A stretch of 64,000 nt of DNA from contig JAPDRN010000001.1 of NCBI GenBank assembly GCA_030247855.1, positions 744,001 through 808,000 on the forward strand, written 5' to 3'. Of this stretch, positions 21,006 to 31,356 are shown one piece after another. Every line of letters begins with the position of its first letter. Within the stretch, counting starts at the first letter, position 1. The DNA is from Knufia peltigerae. Lineage: Eukaryota; Ascomycota; Eurotiomycetes; Chaetothyriales; Trichomeriaceae. The notes under the pieces are model-generated. The model was given only the letters and a program-made list of their open reading frames with translations, was not told where the DNA came from and made no database searches. The position numbers and the translations under genes were made by a program.

Positions 21006-21617
21006 TTTGGTGAATTTGGTGAATGTGATGTGACGTCCGCACATGTACGTCGACGGGGGATCGGGCATAGAATCACCTAGGTATCATATCATGAATACTA
21101 TCAAGTGGTTATGCTACGTTATGGACGACTTTCTTTGGGTCGGGTCGAATGACAAAAATATCCAGGTCGGTCCTGGGTCGTGGACATTTTGGATCTCCCT
21201 GGATACAATACACCCTCGGCCCACCAACAACAGTCTTGGGCGGCGATTCCAAGGAGGAGCCCATCCCTCAAGCACGCACAGTATAATTGACGAGTCGTCA
21301 CATATCATCATCTACCTACTAAGTAGGTGGTGGGTTCGGCGACAGATATTCAACGCTACACCCCTACCTCTGCACTATCCAAACGCACAAGAGCTACCTA
21401 CCAGGTATATATCACTAGAAGTGGCCCCCAATTGTCATTCGTTGTAGATGTTTGATTTGCCACATGCACACGACTGAGAGACTAATCATTCAGTCGTTAA
21501 TTCTTGGCCTTGTGCGTAATGCAGGGTGGATGTGGGTGATTCCTATCGCCAGGGATTCCCTCCCCAAAAACTCAACGAACTTCCAATCGATTCCTCACTT
21601 GGCTGGGTGATGATCGA
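21006..21617. other. Intergenic region between convergent genes, with a MITE relic
   Basis: 612 nt. It contains a short inverted repeat near 21313-21329 (CTACCTACT/AAGTAGGTGG) and the degenerate TIR element at about 21346-21543. There is no coding exon. Confidence 0.6.
21346..21543. mobile_element. MITE-like TIR element copy C, degenerate
   Basis: The left end (CTACACCCCTACCTCTGCAC) and right end (CTTGTGCGTAATGCAGGG) are diverged versions of the arms of copy A, in inverted orientation. The middle shares CGACTGAGAGACTAAT and CCCCCAATTG[T/C]CATTCG with copy B at 39.9 kb. The right end is followed by TA. The exact left boundary is approximate. Confidence 0.65.
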
Positions 21618-23246
21618 TCACCATGTTTCCTCGCTCTCTAACCATATCAGACTTTCCACCATTCTCCAATTTCGCTCCGTCATGTCCAGAGCCTCTTGTG
21701 CTTGTGGCACGACACTCTGGGTTCTTTCGTGCAAATCAGGCAGCGAGAGAACACCGTTGTTCCAGCACACTCTGGCCATCTCCCCTGCAAACCAAAGTTT
21801 GTCACCGAGGTTTCGCTTCGAGCCTCGCAGTCCTAAATTCAACACCCACAGCAGCACGGCAAGTTCACTGTCGACGAGGAGCCCGCGCGCATAAGTCTGT
21901 GAGGTGGCTGTGGACAGCGTGCTCCTCAAGCGTGCACTTAGTTTGTCGTAGAGTATCGGTGCCGCCAAATCTCGTAGGTGAGAGTACGACATTATAAGTG
22001 CCGCACGCCCCACAGAGTCGCAGAGCTCGTGCCCGACATGGACCAGGGAGGACTCTGTGGGATCTTCACGACCAGTCTGGTCTTGCTTCTCCAGAATAGT
22101 GTATTCAAGCTTCCAGAGCAAGTCGCTAAAGGATTGACAGAGGTCCATACTGCGCTTGTCGAGGAGATCAGCCTTTAAAGCCGCGAGACGGCGAAGGAGA
22201 CCCAGGATGTAGGCGAGACGGGGGTGCATTCCAGACAAGACGAGACCAGGAACACGTTGTGTGGAGATCCTGTCATGTTCGGCCTCGACGTCCACAGGCG
22301 AAGCGTTGCCGAGATTTGACGGAAGCTTCATTCGCAACTTCGTTCCATGCATGGCGCATTGTAGGAGGTCTGCCCAACCAGTAACTCGCTGAACGTGTCT
22401 GTTCGAGGTCAACTTCTCGATGCCGCCCCGTAAAGCCACCAACTCGGCCAAGCCGACCGCGTGTGTTTCTTGCACGTCGTCCGGCCATTCAAAGTGATGA
22501 TCTGAGCTTGAGAGAATAGCAACGGCGCCAACGGTGCCGTCACTCACGGCCTGGGCTGGGTCATTGAGTCGCCCAGCGACGATTTTCATTGCGAGGCCGC
22601 GATGGTTGAAATAGTCCTTGGAGAGACTGATTGAGAAGATGTCTCTCCTGTGGATGGCCACCAAGCAAAGTGTGGCGTGGATGATGGCTGGATCCATCAG
22701 GGCGATTGAGATCCAACGCCCTTCAGGGTTGCAAGCATAGGAGTTGGCCCAGAACGAACTGTGGTAGTATTGAAGGAGGTCCACCGTGTCGGGGTCGGAA
22801 AGATCGATCGATAACGTCTGAAAGGGGTCGAGCATGTCGAGGTCATGAAGACGTGAGTGTGATCGGGGACTCTGGACAACGTCTCGAACTTTAGATTGTC
22901 CAGTCTGTGTAGACTGAGCACCCGCGGGGAGCAACCGTCTCGGTTGTCTTGAGGCAGCATGGGCTTCCCGTGGCCTCCTCGCTTTGGCCGTCCTTTTCCT
23001 GTCCGGGGATGATGATGATGCTGGCCTGGAGCTGCGGAATCGATAAATATGTGAGCTGATTTGGGTGTCTACCTTTGCTGGAGCGAAATGCCAATTAGGA
23101 TCATTCTTCTGTCTCAGGTAGTCTTGCATCACAAAGGAGCGCAGTGACTTCCGTTGCTTTGGATCTGGACTTGTACTCGAGGCTGACCTGATGGACGACA
23201 CGGTGACAAAATGGAGTTCTCGCTTCGGCTGACTTGAAGGTGACAT
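21618..23246 (-). CDS. Fungal_trans_2 / 'tachykinin family' regulator-like protein
   Basis: 542 residues in one exon, starting MSPSSQPKRELHFVTVSS at 23246; the frame extends 9 nt further only to a GTG. The KRELHFVTV opening, basic linker and long helical C-terminal region are the hallmarks of a large fungal family annotated as tachykinin family protein or Fungal_trans_2 (DUF3468-like). Typical segments are WISIALMDPAIIHATLCLVA, HRGLAMKIVAGRLNDP, AVGLAELVALRGGIEKL and LLVDSELAVLLWVLNLGL. These proteins resemble the ligand/activation half of Zn2Cys6 factors. No zinc cluster is visible here, so direct DNA binding is unproven. Function unknown. It converges with CMR1. Confidence 0.8.
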   Translation of the reverse strand: MSPSSQPKRELHFVTVSSIRSASSTSPDPKQRKSLRSFVMQDYLRQKNDPNWHFAPAKVDTQISSHIYRFRSSRPASSSSPDRKRTAKARRPREAHAASRQPRRLLPAGAQSTQTGQSKVRDVVQSPRSHSRLHDLDMLDPFQTLSIDLSDPDTVDLLQYYHSSFWANSYACNPEGRWISIALMDPAIIHATLCLVAIHRRDIFSISLSKDYFNHRGLAMKIVAGRLNDPAQAVSDGTVGAVAILSSSDHHFEWPDDVQETHAVGLAELVALRGGIEKLTSNRHVQRVTGWADLLQCAMHGTKLRMKLPSNLGNASPVDVEAEHDRISTQRVPGLVLSGMHPRLAYILGLLRRLAALKADLLDKRSMDLCQSFSDLLWKLEYTILEKQDQTGREDPTESSLVHVGHELCDSVGRAALIMSYSHLRDLAAPILYDKLSARLRSTLSTATSQTYARGLLVDSELAVLLWVLNLGLRGSKRNLGDKLWFAGEMARVCWNNGVLSLPDLHERTQSVVPQAQEALDMTERNWRMVESLIWLESEETW

Positions 23247-24061
23247 GATGGGCACTGGAGAGATATTGTTGGATTGAGCAGATACTTGGACGACAAGATG
23301 AAGTTATGGGGAATAACGCGCATGACTTAGACCTTGTTTTCAAATTGGCATTTTGGTAGCAGAGAACACACCGTCGCCCCAGCTGTTCTAGCCTCTTCAT
23401 ATCTCGCAGAGACGAGCTCGTAGGAAGCCTTTGGATAGGTAGTGTAGTGGCATGTGAAATGGTTGGAGGATTTTTATCAGTGGCTGACTTATGCACGATT
23501 ACTAAACGGCTCATGTAGCAATCGCCAAATCAAATGCCTCTACCACAAGGAATCCAGCTCAATCTCAAGAGGGAAACAAACGCCACCTTGAACAGCCATT
23601 AATCACTTTGGTTTCCTGCGTTTAGCTCGGCTCGTTTACGAAGCGCCCATGATTCCACCCTGTACCTGACAGGGCCTGTAATTCCAGTGCGAACTGGTCA
23701 GATTCTCACGCATATCTCGAGCGTCTGTTAAGCAGATCATCACACACCTCCATCATGTATGGCCTGCTCAACCTGCTAAGTATCTCTAGTAGATCCGTCA
23801 CCTCAACATTTTCTCGCAAGACGACGGAAATGTCTTCGTGGGGCTTTGTATGGACGATGTGCCTGCACCGACCGTAGCCTCTTTGAAACTAGCAACATCT
23901 CCAAGCGAGGTAAAAAGCTCAAAGTATAGCTGACAAAGCTTGTGCACCGCCATTCAAAGCTTCTTTTGATACTCCGTATTCAAAGACGATTCGATAGGCG
24001 AGTTTGACTGATCTCGATTGGATATCATTGGTAGACCACCACTATCCGGTTCTTCGGTTGG
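23247..24061. other. Intergenic region
   Basis: 815 nt holding the 5' flank of the Fungal_trans_2 gene and the 3' flank of ATG6. One exact TACTCCGTA lies at 23970-23978. Nothing else was recognised. Confidence 0.5.
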
Positions 24062-25718
24062 TCATTTAGTCAGTCCCTGAACTTCCAAGTTGCTCACATA
24101 AGCGAGGAGGTATTTGCAGCATGTCAATGCATATTTACAGGCCTTAGTGAAGTTTTCATCTTGGTGAAAACCAACACCTAGCTTGATAGAGACATTCCCG
24201 ATTCGGTCATCTTGGATTTCATATGGTAGAATTGTGTTTGCTTTGGGTGTTCGGGCGCTCGCATTCCGGGAAGTGTTGGTTTTAGTTGTCAGATCGACCT
24301 TTGATGTGCGTTGAACATATTTCGCAAGCTGATCTATGCAGTCCAGAAAGGCCACCATACCGTTATCGAAGCGCCGGTGATTTAGAAGCCTACCAATCGC
24401 CATGTCACCACTGCTGAAGAGGTCGAGTATCGTGATTTTAGGTTCAGATATTCCCGTAGCTTGGTGCGAGCCACGATCTTGAACACTTTGCCGGCTCACG
24501 TTAGGCGATTGTTGAGGATATTCCAGCTTCTCAATGCGGGATGTGCTGCCTTGAGGCTTGAGACGATAACCTTGAAACGAGAATTTGAGCCGTTCAGCCA
24601 CAGTTGCCAGGAGGAGGATCGCTTGACCCCATGCAGCATTGATTTCAGCCCAGTCCACGTTTTGGCCCGGTAGACGACCCAGTCGAAGTCCGTTGATTGT
24701 CCCAAACGAGCCGTCATGACTGATGCAGAAAGTGTCGTTGTAGACATTGGTACGTTGCAATCGCTCCAGCTGCTGACGATCGTGGGCATATTTTTCTTGC
24801 AAGGAGAACAGTCGGATGGTAGTCTCATGTAATCTGTCGTCTATGGCATTTCGGGCTGTCCAATATGCTTGTTCTTCTCGATCTGCCTGCTCTGTTTCCT
24901 CTTCCAAATCCCCGATCTCTTTCTCAACGGCTTCCGACTGGTCTTCGGTGAGCTTTAAGTGTCCGAAGGTCGATTCGAGGGCATTCTGAGCATCTTTAGA
25001 AGCTTTAGCGGTCTTCGCTTGACTAGTGACCTGTGTGGCAGAGGCTGTCTGTTGGATGGACTTCAGAAAGGAGGCATAGGAATCTCTTTCCCGGTTGGCG
25101 CTTGCTAGACGAGCATTGAAGGAGGCCAGGAGCAAGGCGGCACATTCTGCGCAGATTGGATGGTCGATATCAGAACGAGATGACAGGATTTCGTAAAGCA
25201 CCTGAGCTTTCTCAATCTCTCCAGACATGGGGTCTTTCTTTCCGCCCTTTACTTTGTCGCCGTCTTTTGGGCCTTTAGGGCTCGTTTTGACAGCGTTGAG
25301 TGAATCTCTTTCCGGTAAATTGGCTTGCGATTGGGTTATCTCAATGAAGGACATGTCAGGTGCGCCTGAGCGAGGACCCTGACCCGAGGCAGAACGAAGA
25401 TCCGCAGTAGATGCATCTTGAGGAGCCGGAATGGACCGTTTATATACAGGAGGGTTGGTTTGACTTGAGACTCGATCGTAGAGGGCCTTCCGTTCTTGAG
25501 GGTAGTTCAAATGCGGCCGAGTATTGGTAGATTGCTGCGCTCTACCTGTAGATGCTGAGGAAGCAGGGAAACAGTCAGTGATTGAAAAGATTAGCGAACA
25601 ACTGGAATGACTTACCAACCAGCACATCGAATGAGGCAGGATTGAGATCTTCGACGGTGGTGTCTGGATCAAGAGGTTGGCGGCACTTTTGGCAATACAA
25701 CGTCGAATTGGGCGACAT
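24062..25718 (-). CDS. ATG6: ATG6/VPS30 (Beclin-1 homologue)
   Basis: Subunit of class III PI3-kinase complexes I and II (with Vps34, Vps15 and Atg14 or Vps38). It acts at the phagophore assembly site and on endosomes in autophagy and vacuolar sorting. Two exons, 25616-25718 and 24062-25554, give 531 residues. The short first exon encodes the fungal N-terminal Cys pair (YCQKCRQPLD) and VEDLNPASFDVLV. A disordered segment follows (to about residue 160), then a coiled coil with EEETEQADREEQAYWTARN. The evolutionarily conserved domain has NVYNDTFCISHDGSFGTING, VDWAEINAAWGQAILLLATV and the C-terminal ACKYALTCCKYLLAYVSN. It is divergent from the SCM3-like gene. Confidence 0.95.
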
Positions 25719-26143
25719 TGTGGATGGTATGAGAGTTCACATGGCGTAGAGAATATAGAACCATGGAAATCGAAGGGTATTTGTAGGTGGTCAACCGATC
25801 TGAGGCTCACCAAGGTACGTGGCTTGTGATGAGAGTAAGTGAGTGAGTGTAGACTGAGGTACTCCGTACTTGAGCCTGTATTCATTGACAGGTGAAGCGC
25901 AAATGACGCACTCAACAATATGTAATTGGGCCTAAAGAGGGACGCGCTTCTGGAGTAACGACGCGCCCCCGGAATTCAATTAATGCGCGGCTAGCTGAGG
26001 GACGGTTAATGTCCCCTCCATAACCATCAACCACGCACTCCTGTACCGTACGAAAAGTCTTAATCCCCTTGATCCTCCGTTTCTTGCGTATTGAGCACCC
26101 TGGCGTACGCACACCCGATCGATGAAGCCTGACCGTCGCCAAA
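25719..26143. promoter_or_regulatory. Divergent promoter ATG6 / SCM3-like
   Basis: 425 nt between opposite starts, with a perfect GTACTCCGTAC at 25859-25869. No other motif was recognised. Confidence 0.5.
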
Positions 26144-27976
26144 ATGGAAGAACCCATCCGCAAAAGACCCCGCCTGTCCATGTTCGCCGATCAATCCGAA
26201 GACGATGTTCTCGACCAAGACCTTGACGCACTGCGCGATCGTAATGATAACCTGTTAAAATCTCGGTTCGAGTCCATCTTCGAGAAATATTCTCACAACT
26301 TTGAAGGCTTCGGCGACGAGATCAATTTGTGGACCGGAGAAGTTGAGGTAGACAATGGCCATCTGCAAGGGCTTAGGGACGAGACCGATATTGGAGACAA
26401 GGGCAGTTCACTTCTGAGGGCAATGACCGAGGCGGAAGACACGACCGATTCATATTTCAACAATGAGGGTGCAGACGAAGTTATGCAGAGCATCGAAGAG
26501 ATTGCCGAAAATGCCGCCGAACCCAACGAAGATCAAGAGGAGGACGAAAACGACGAAGACTGTGATGAAGACCAATTCCAAGACCAAAACGATGTCGACT
26601 TGAACAGTGATGATGAGCTCTTTGCTCCCGTGCAACAGGTATCGACTTCCGAGGGTCGACATAACTCATTCAGGAGTAGTACTGCTGCTCGATCCCAAGG
26701 CAGTGCTTCTGACTGCGATTCGCTCTTCGAGGTACAAAATACCCTACGATCAGACAGTCCAGATTCTCTTTTTGAGGTCCAAGAGCCACAAGAGCATTTC
26801 GGCCCCAGAACTACTACTCGGTCTTCGACAGAGATGCCACAGGATTATCGTGAAATTGACGAGGTAGATATCATGGAAAAGTTTGGCCCGGAGATTGGGA
26901 ATGAAGTCTTGGAAATTGTACAAACGACGAGGAATATGGCCGAGTCACATATCGAACCTGCATGGCGCATACCTGCCAATATCATCCCGCTGAGAGCCAG
27001 GCGATCTACCTCGCGGTCGCATACACCAGCACAGCCTATGCGCTTATCGCCACAACCAGAACAGCCAGTCTCGCCACAGAACAGCCGATCTTTATGGAAG
27101 CCGCCGAAGCCTCGCAGAACAGCCCAGCAAATGCGTACGATGCGTTTTAGAAGAAGCATCAGAGCAGTATCTGAGGATCCCTTACAAGAAGATTTCCGCG
27201 ACGACTTAGGTCATCCCGAAGCAAACGCCGGTTCTGACAGTGGTGACGATTCCGAATGGCGCGAGGATGAAAAACCAAGATCGAGGAAGCGAAGAGAGGA
27301 CGACGAACATATCGAGTTGATGAGACAAGGCATCTGCTCGTTTTGCCGCGTGAAATACTCTTCTCGAGCTGGAGTCTTCAGCCACTGGTCTCATCTAGTG
27401 ACTAAAGCTGAAAAGACCGGAACCGATCCTGATGATATTCATGACTTGACATATATCAGAAAGTATCGATCCAAGAGTCATATGAAGCCTAAGACAGCCA
27501 GACTATGCCTTTGTGATTTCAAAACCATGGTCGAGATGCATGAAGGTGCTGGTGTATCGTTTGCTGAGATCGCCAGCAGCAAAGTCCTGCGAACGCGCAA
27601 GACCGCCCCAATTCTCAATGACTTGTATGACAAGTTTCGAACGCCCGCTGGACATGACGAGCTAGACACAAGCCCAGAGTGGTCTGAGGAGGAGCTAAAG
27701 ATTCTGGACGACCTGTCCCAGAAACCGTTACAAGAGCTCGGCACATTTACGAGATTCCTGAAGGACCGCAGCAATACCGAGGTTGGCAACAAACTGGCAG
27801 AGTCGTGGCTTGTACCGTTCCGCGAGCGCAGGAGACTTCGCCAGAACGGCGACCATCCACGTACTCTGAATGAGGAAGAATGGTCTGGAGGTCACGGAGC
27901 ATTCGACCATCAGTATATCAAGACCGAAGATTCGGATGACGAATTATTTGGCAATCAGGTCAGAGTGCGTCCCTGA
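26144..27976 (+). CDS. SCM3: SCM3/HJURP-type CENP-A chaperone with C-terminal zinc-like and SANT-like segments
   Basis: 610-residue nuclear protein, one exon. Residues about 24-75 (LKSRFESIFEKYSHNFEGFG, then DEINLWTGEVEVDNGHLQGL) match the Scm3 domain, which binds CENP-A/H4 and delivers it to centromeres. A strongly acidic region follows (residues about 120-165), a common histone-chaperone property. Two short repeats, DSLFEV, lie near residues 190 and 206. A basic linker leads to CSFCRVKYSSRAGVFSHWSH (C-x2-C with downstream histidines, possibly metal binding) and to WSEEELKILDDL...FTRFLKDRSNTEVGNKLAESW, which resembles a SANT/Myb helix set. Its stop overlaps the convergent cysteine-synthase-like gene by 22 nt. 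The Scm3 assignment is strong; the C-terminal domain calls are by eye. Confidence 0.87.
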   Translation: MEEPIRKRPRLSMFADQSEDDVLDQDLDALRDRNDNLLKSRFESIFEKYSHNFEGFGDEINLWTGEVEVDNGHLQGLRDETDIGDKGSSLLRAMTEAEDTTDSYFNNEGADEVMQSIEEIAENAAEPNEDQEEDENDEDCDEDQFQDQNDVDLNSDDELFAPVQQVSTSEGRHNSFRSSTAARSQGSASDCDSLFEVQNTLRSDSPDSLFEVQEPQEHFGPRTTTRSSTEMPQDYREIDEVDIMEKFGPEIGNEVLEIVQTTRNMAESHIEPAWRIPANIIPLRARRSTSRSHTPAQPMRLSPQPEQPVSPQNSRSLWKPPKPRRTAQQMRTMRFRRSIRAVSEDPLQEDFRDDLGHPEANAGSDSGDDSEWREDEKPRSRKRREDDEHIELMRQGICSFCRVKYSSRAGVFSHWSHLVTKAEKTGTDPDDIHDLTYIRKYRSKSHMKPKTARLCLCDFKTMVEMHEGAGVSFAEIASSKVLRTRKTAPILNDLYDKFRTPAGHDELDTSPEWSEEELKILDDLSQKPLQELGTFTRFLKDRSNTEVGNKLAESWLVPFRERRRLRQNGDHPRTLNEEEWSGGHGAFDHQYIKTEDSDDELFGNQVRVRP

Positions 27977-29261
27977 AGGATATCGTCGATGGTCGTTCGT
28001 GCTTCACCTCCAATGTCACCTATCTGTGCCCAAAACTTGGACAGGTGTCTTGAACCGGAGTCGCACAGAATGGTTACGATGCGATGACCCGGTCCCAGTT
28101 TGAGTGCTGTTTGTAATGCAGCCACACCTGTAAGATGTTTTGTTAGAGATATACCACGTTGTTAGCATCACTATCTGTACACTTACAATTCACTGCACTG
28201 CTACTTCCGATGAAGATACCATCCTGTTCAACCAGCCACCTGGCCATATTCTTCGCTTGGGCGTCTGTTATCTTCACCGCTTCATCGATCAGTTCTCGTC
28301 CCTGCTCAAAATTGGCTGTAGATCTCGTAAGACCGATGCCCTCCACGATGCTATCGACCTGGTCGCGCCGTCTCGTTCCCTCACGCTCGAGGCTGTGAAA
28401 CATGACGCCATGCTGTACCTTGTTATATAGGCCACTGCCTTGTGGGTCGGCAAGGACAATCCTGATGTGATCGAGTTTCTCCTTTAGCGCCAGTGCAACC
28501 CCTGAGAGCGTTCCCCCCGTGCCAGCACCCGCAACAAAGGCGTCGACCTTGTTCTCGGTCTGCGCGAGAATCTCAGGTCCAGTGCCCTCGTAGTGTGCAC
28601 GCCAGTTGGCTTCGGTCTCGAATTGGTTGGCGAAGTAACCCCGTCCCTGTCTCGCGGGATCGGCGGTGTGCTGGTCAGCCAGAATGCGTGCACGATTGAC
28701 AAAGTGAGCTTGATCGACGATGGGTGCAGGCGTGACTCGTTCAACGATGGCACCTAGTTTCAAGAGCAAGTTGCTCTTCTCGTGACTCTGGTCGCTGGGC
28801 ATACATATGTGCGCGAGGTAGCCACGAGCTCGGCACAATGTCGCCAGGGAGATTCCCGTACTACCGGAGGTCCCCTCGTAGATTGTATCGCCGCTGTGAG
28901 GGGTCAGAAGACCATGAGACTCGGCGCGCGTGATGATAGAGAGAGCCACACGGTCTTTGGGACTGTTGCCGGCCCCGTTGAGGAATTCGGCCTTGGCATA
29001 GATGGTGCATCCTGTTGCTTTGCTGAGCGACGGAATGACGATGAGAGGAGTGTTGCCAATTGTAGATTCGATGCCGGAACCAGCTGGTCTTATAGAACCT
29101 GTGTGCCCCGATGAGGATTCAGTCGTGGCTCTGTATCGAGAGAGAGCAAGTTGACGACTAAAATATGGAGATGTGATATATCGGCGGACCTGGTCAAGAA
29201 CGAGAGTGACAGCAATGCCGGTGGTGAAGCCCAGTAACAGCTCGCGACTTGACCATTGCAT
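27955..29261 (-). CDS. Membrane-anchored cysteine synthase-like PLP enzyme (yeast Mcy1/YGR012W type)
   Basis: Fold-type II PLP enzyme of the cysteine synthase/cystathionine beta-synthase family, 415 residues. Exons are 28187-29261 and 27955-28127. The splice restores SSSAVNCVAALQTALKLGPG. An N-terminal hydrophobic segment (LLLGFTTGIAVTLVL, residues 9-23) suggests a membrane anchor, as in the outer-mitochondrial-membrane yeast homologue. The PLP lysine is in NGAGNSPKDRVAL, the phosphate-binding loops are EGTSGSTG and GAGTGGTLSG, and the C-terminal PLP-ring serine is in IFIGSSSAVN. Members contain the catalytic apparatus but their true substrate is poorly defined. The last 22 coding bases are antisense to the end of the SCM3-like gene. 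Confidence 0.9.
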
Positions 29262-29561
29262 GCTCGCTGTCTCTCAAGTATGGCTGATCACTCACTCCTC
29301 CTGGCGTCAATCGGAAAACATGATATTTAAAGAGGCTGTGGCTGTTTGTAGGTTTGATCAATTACTGATGCTCGGTTAATATTCGGTGAAGTTTTTCACA
29401 AACTCCGCAATTGTTGCTGCCGCTCAAAAAGGCCGCCGACATGATCTCCGGACGTGGTAACAATATCTGCGCCTTTCATACATCACAAAGAATTCCTACG
29501 CAGCCGTTGCCATCTTGCTGTAGGCGTACAGACCTGGCATCTCCTCCTGGAGACAAGCTAG
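29262..29561. promoter_or_regulatory. Divergent promoter cysteine-synthase-like / NDUFAF7-like
   Basis: 300 nt between opposite starts. No exon or repeat was recognised. Confidence 0.5.
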
Positions 29562-31131
29562 ATGGATCCCCCGATCATCACCCGTATATTCCAGCAGCTC
29601 TTTGCGCGGCGCTCTCGACAATGCCTCTATTTTCATAATACGGCTCGTCGGCCTGCGCTTCGGCCCTTTCAGCAGCACAGAACATACTCGGTTCGTCGAA
29701 AGCAAGATGACAAGGACGGTGGCAGCTCGTGGCAGCAAAGGATCGATGCCTTTCCCAAGGACATGAGTCGGCAATTGCAAGAGTACCCTCGAGTTACGGC
29801 ACGCGATCTGCAACACCGCACGCAGCGACCACGACGGGTGAAAATGTACGCCAGAGACTTTATCGAAGGTAAATGCAATCTCTCCCGACAAGGAGTTTCC
29901 ACCTCTGTCGTTCTCTCCGAGCTTTGGCTGACAATGTATCCCTGCAGACAGTCTATATAACCCGAATTACGGATACTTCTCCAAGCATGCGACCATCTTC
30001 AACTCACCCAGACCTTTCCACTTCCCTTCGATTCGAGATGGTGCCGAGTTCAACCGTCTCGTCGACCAAAGCTACGTCGACTTCGAAGACGCCCTCGACA
30101 GCGTCGAACCCAACGAGCTCCGCCAGCTCTGGCACACGCCCACCGAACTCTTCCGCCCGTACTACGGCGAGGCCATTGCCCGCTACCTAGTGACGAACTA
30201 CAAGATGACGCTCTTCCCCTACCATGACCTGATCATATACGAGCTCGGTGCAGGCAATGGGACCCTGATGCGGAACATTCTCGATTATATCTTTGAAAAT
30301 GAGCCGGAAGTCTACGAACGGACGAAATTCAAGATTGTCGAAATCTCAAAATCCCTGGCCGACATACAACTCACCAACCTGTCCAGATCCCCGTACGCGG
30401 AATGCCACCTCGAGCAGACGCAGATCCTCCACCGGTCCATCTTCGACTGGACCGAGTACATCCACTCGCCTTGCTTCGTCCTCGCGCTCGAGGTGGTCGA
30501 CAATTTCCCGCACGACCAGATCCGGTACGACCCTGACACCGAGACGCCACTGCAGGGGAGTGTCCTGATCGACGAGGACGGCGAGTTTTTCGAGTTTTAC
30601 GAACGCACCCTCGACCCCGTTGCCCTGCGGTACCTACGAGTTCGAGAGGTCGCGGCGCGCTCGCCGTTTTTCACGCCCATCTCTCAACCAAAACTCCTCC
30701 GTCGGCTCCGGCACTCGTTGCCGTTTGCGCCCAACCTGACGAAACCCGAGTACATCCCCACGCGACTGATGCAGTTTTTTGACGTTTTGCACCAATATTT
30801 CCCCGCCCACAGGCTCGTCCTGTCCGACTTTGACTTCCTCCCGGACGCCGTAGCCGGCATAAACGCCCCCGTGGTGCAGACGCGGTACAAGCGACGCAAC
30901 GTGCAGGTCACGACCCCCTATGTGCACCAGGGCTACTTTGACATCTTCTTCCCCACCGACTTTGCCATGATGGAGGACATTTACCGCGCCATCACCGGCA
31001 AGTTGACGAGGGTGTCGTCGCACCGGTCGTTCCTGGAGAGTTGGGCATACCTGGAAGAGACGCAGGTCCGGAACGGCGAGAATCCAATGTTGAATTGGTA
31101 CGCCAATGCGAGCGTCATGACTACTGTATAG
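29562..31131 (+). CDS. NDUFAF7/MidA-type mitochondrial SAM-dependent methyltransferase
   Basis: 496-residue protein of the DUF185 (Methyltransf_28) family. Animal NDUFAF7 methylates an arginine of a complex I core subunit during assembly in the mitochondrial matrix. Exons are 29562-29868 and 29948-31131. The intron splits codon GAC in FIEDSLYNPNYGYFSKHATI. The N-terminus is Arg/Ser-rich without acids (FQQLFARRSRQCLYFHNTAR), as expected of a mitochondrial presequence. SAM motif I is YELGAGNGTLMRN; further family marks are RPYYGEAIARYLV, ALEVVDNFPHDQI and QGYFDIFFPTDF. Fungi carry more than one DUF185 paralogue, so exact orthology to NDUFAF7 is not certain. Confidence 0.87.
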
Positions 31132-31356
31132 AGCAAGGTAGTAGTACTCCGTACATATTAGGTCCTGAGTATCCGAGGGCAAGAAATACAAGACAAGGGC
31201 AATGTGTGTCCCCTTGCGTACAAGGCGCTCATGCGATTTTCAATTGTGATGTTATATTTTACACCGTGGGTAACAACTATACAACTACCTATCTGTATCG
31301 ACCACACGGCCACTGTCGCTTGTGCAAGCTAGGACTGACTGTTCCATTCTTCTAAG

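Noticed and set aside
25735..25918. N-terminal extension of the Beclin-like frame up to 25918
   Set aside because: Reads through the intron at 25555-25615 in the wrong frame; the spliced start at 25718 gives the expected CQKC N-terminus.
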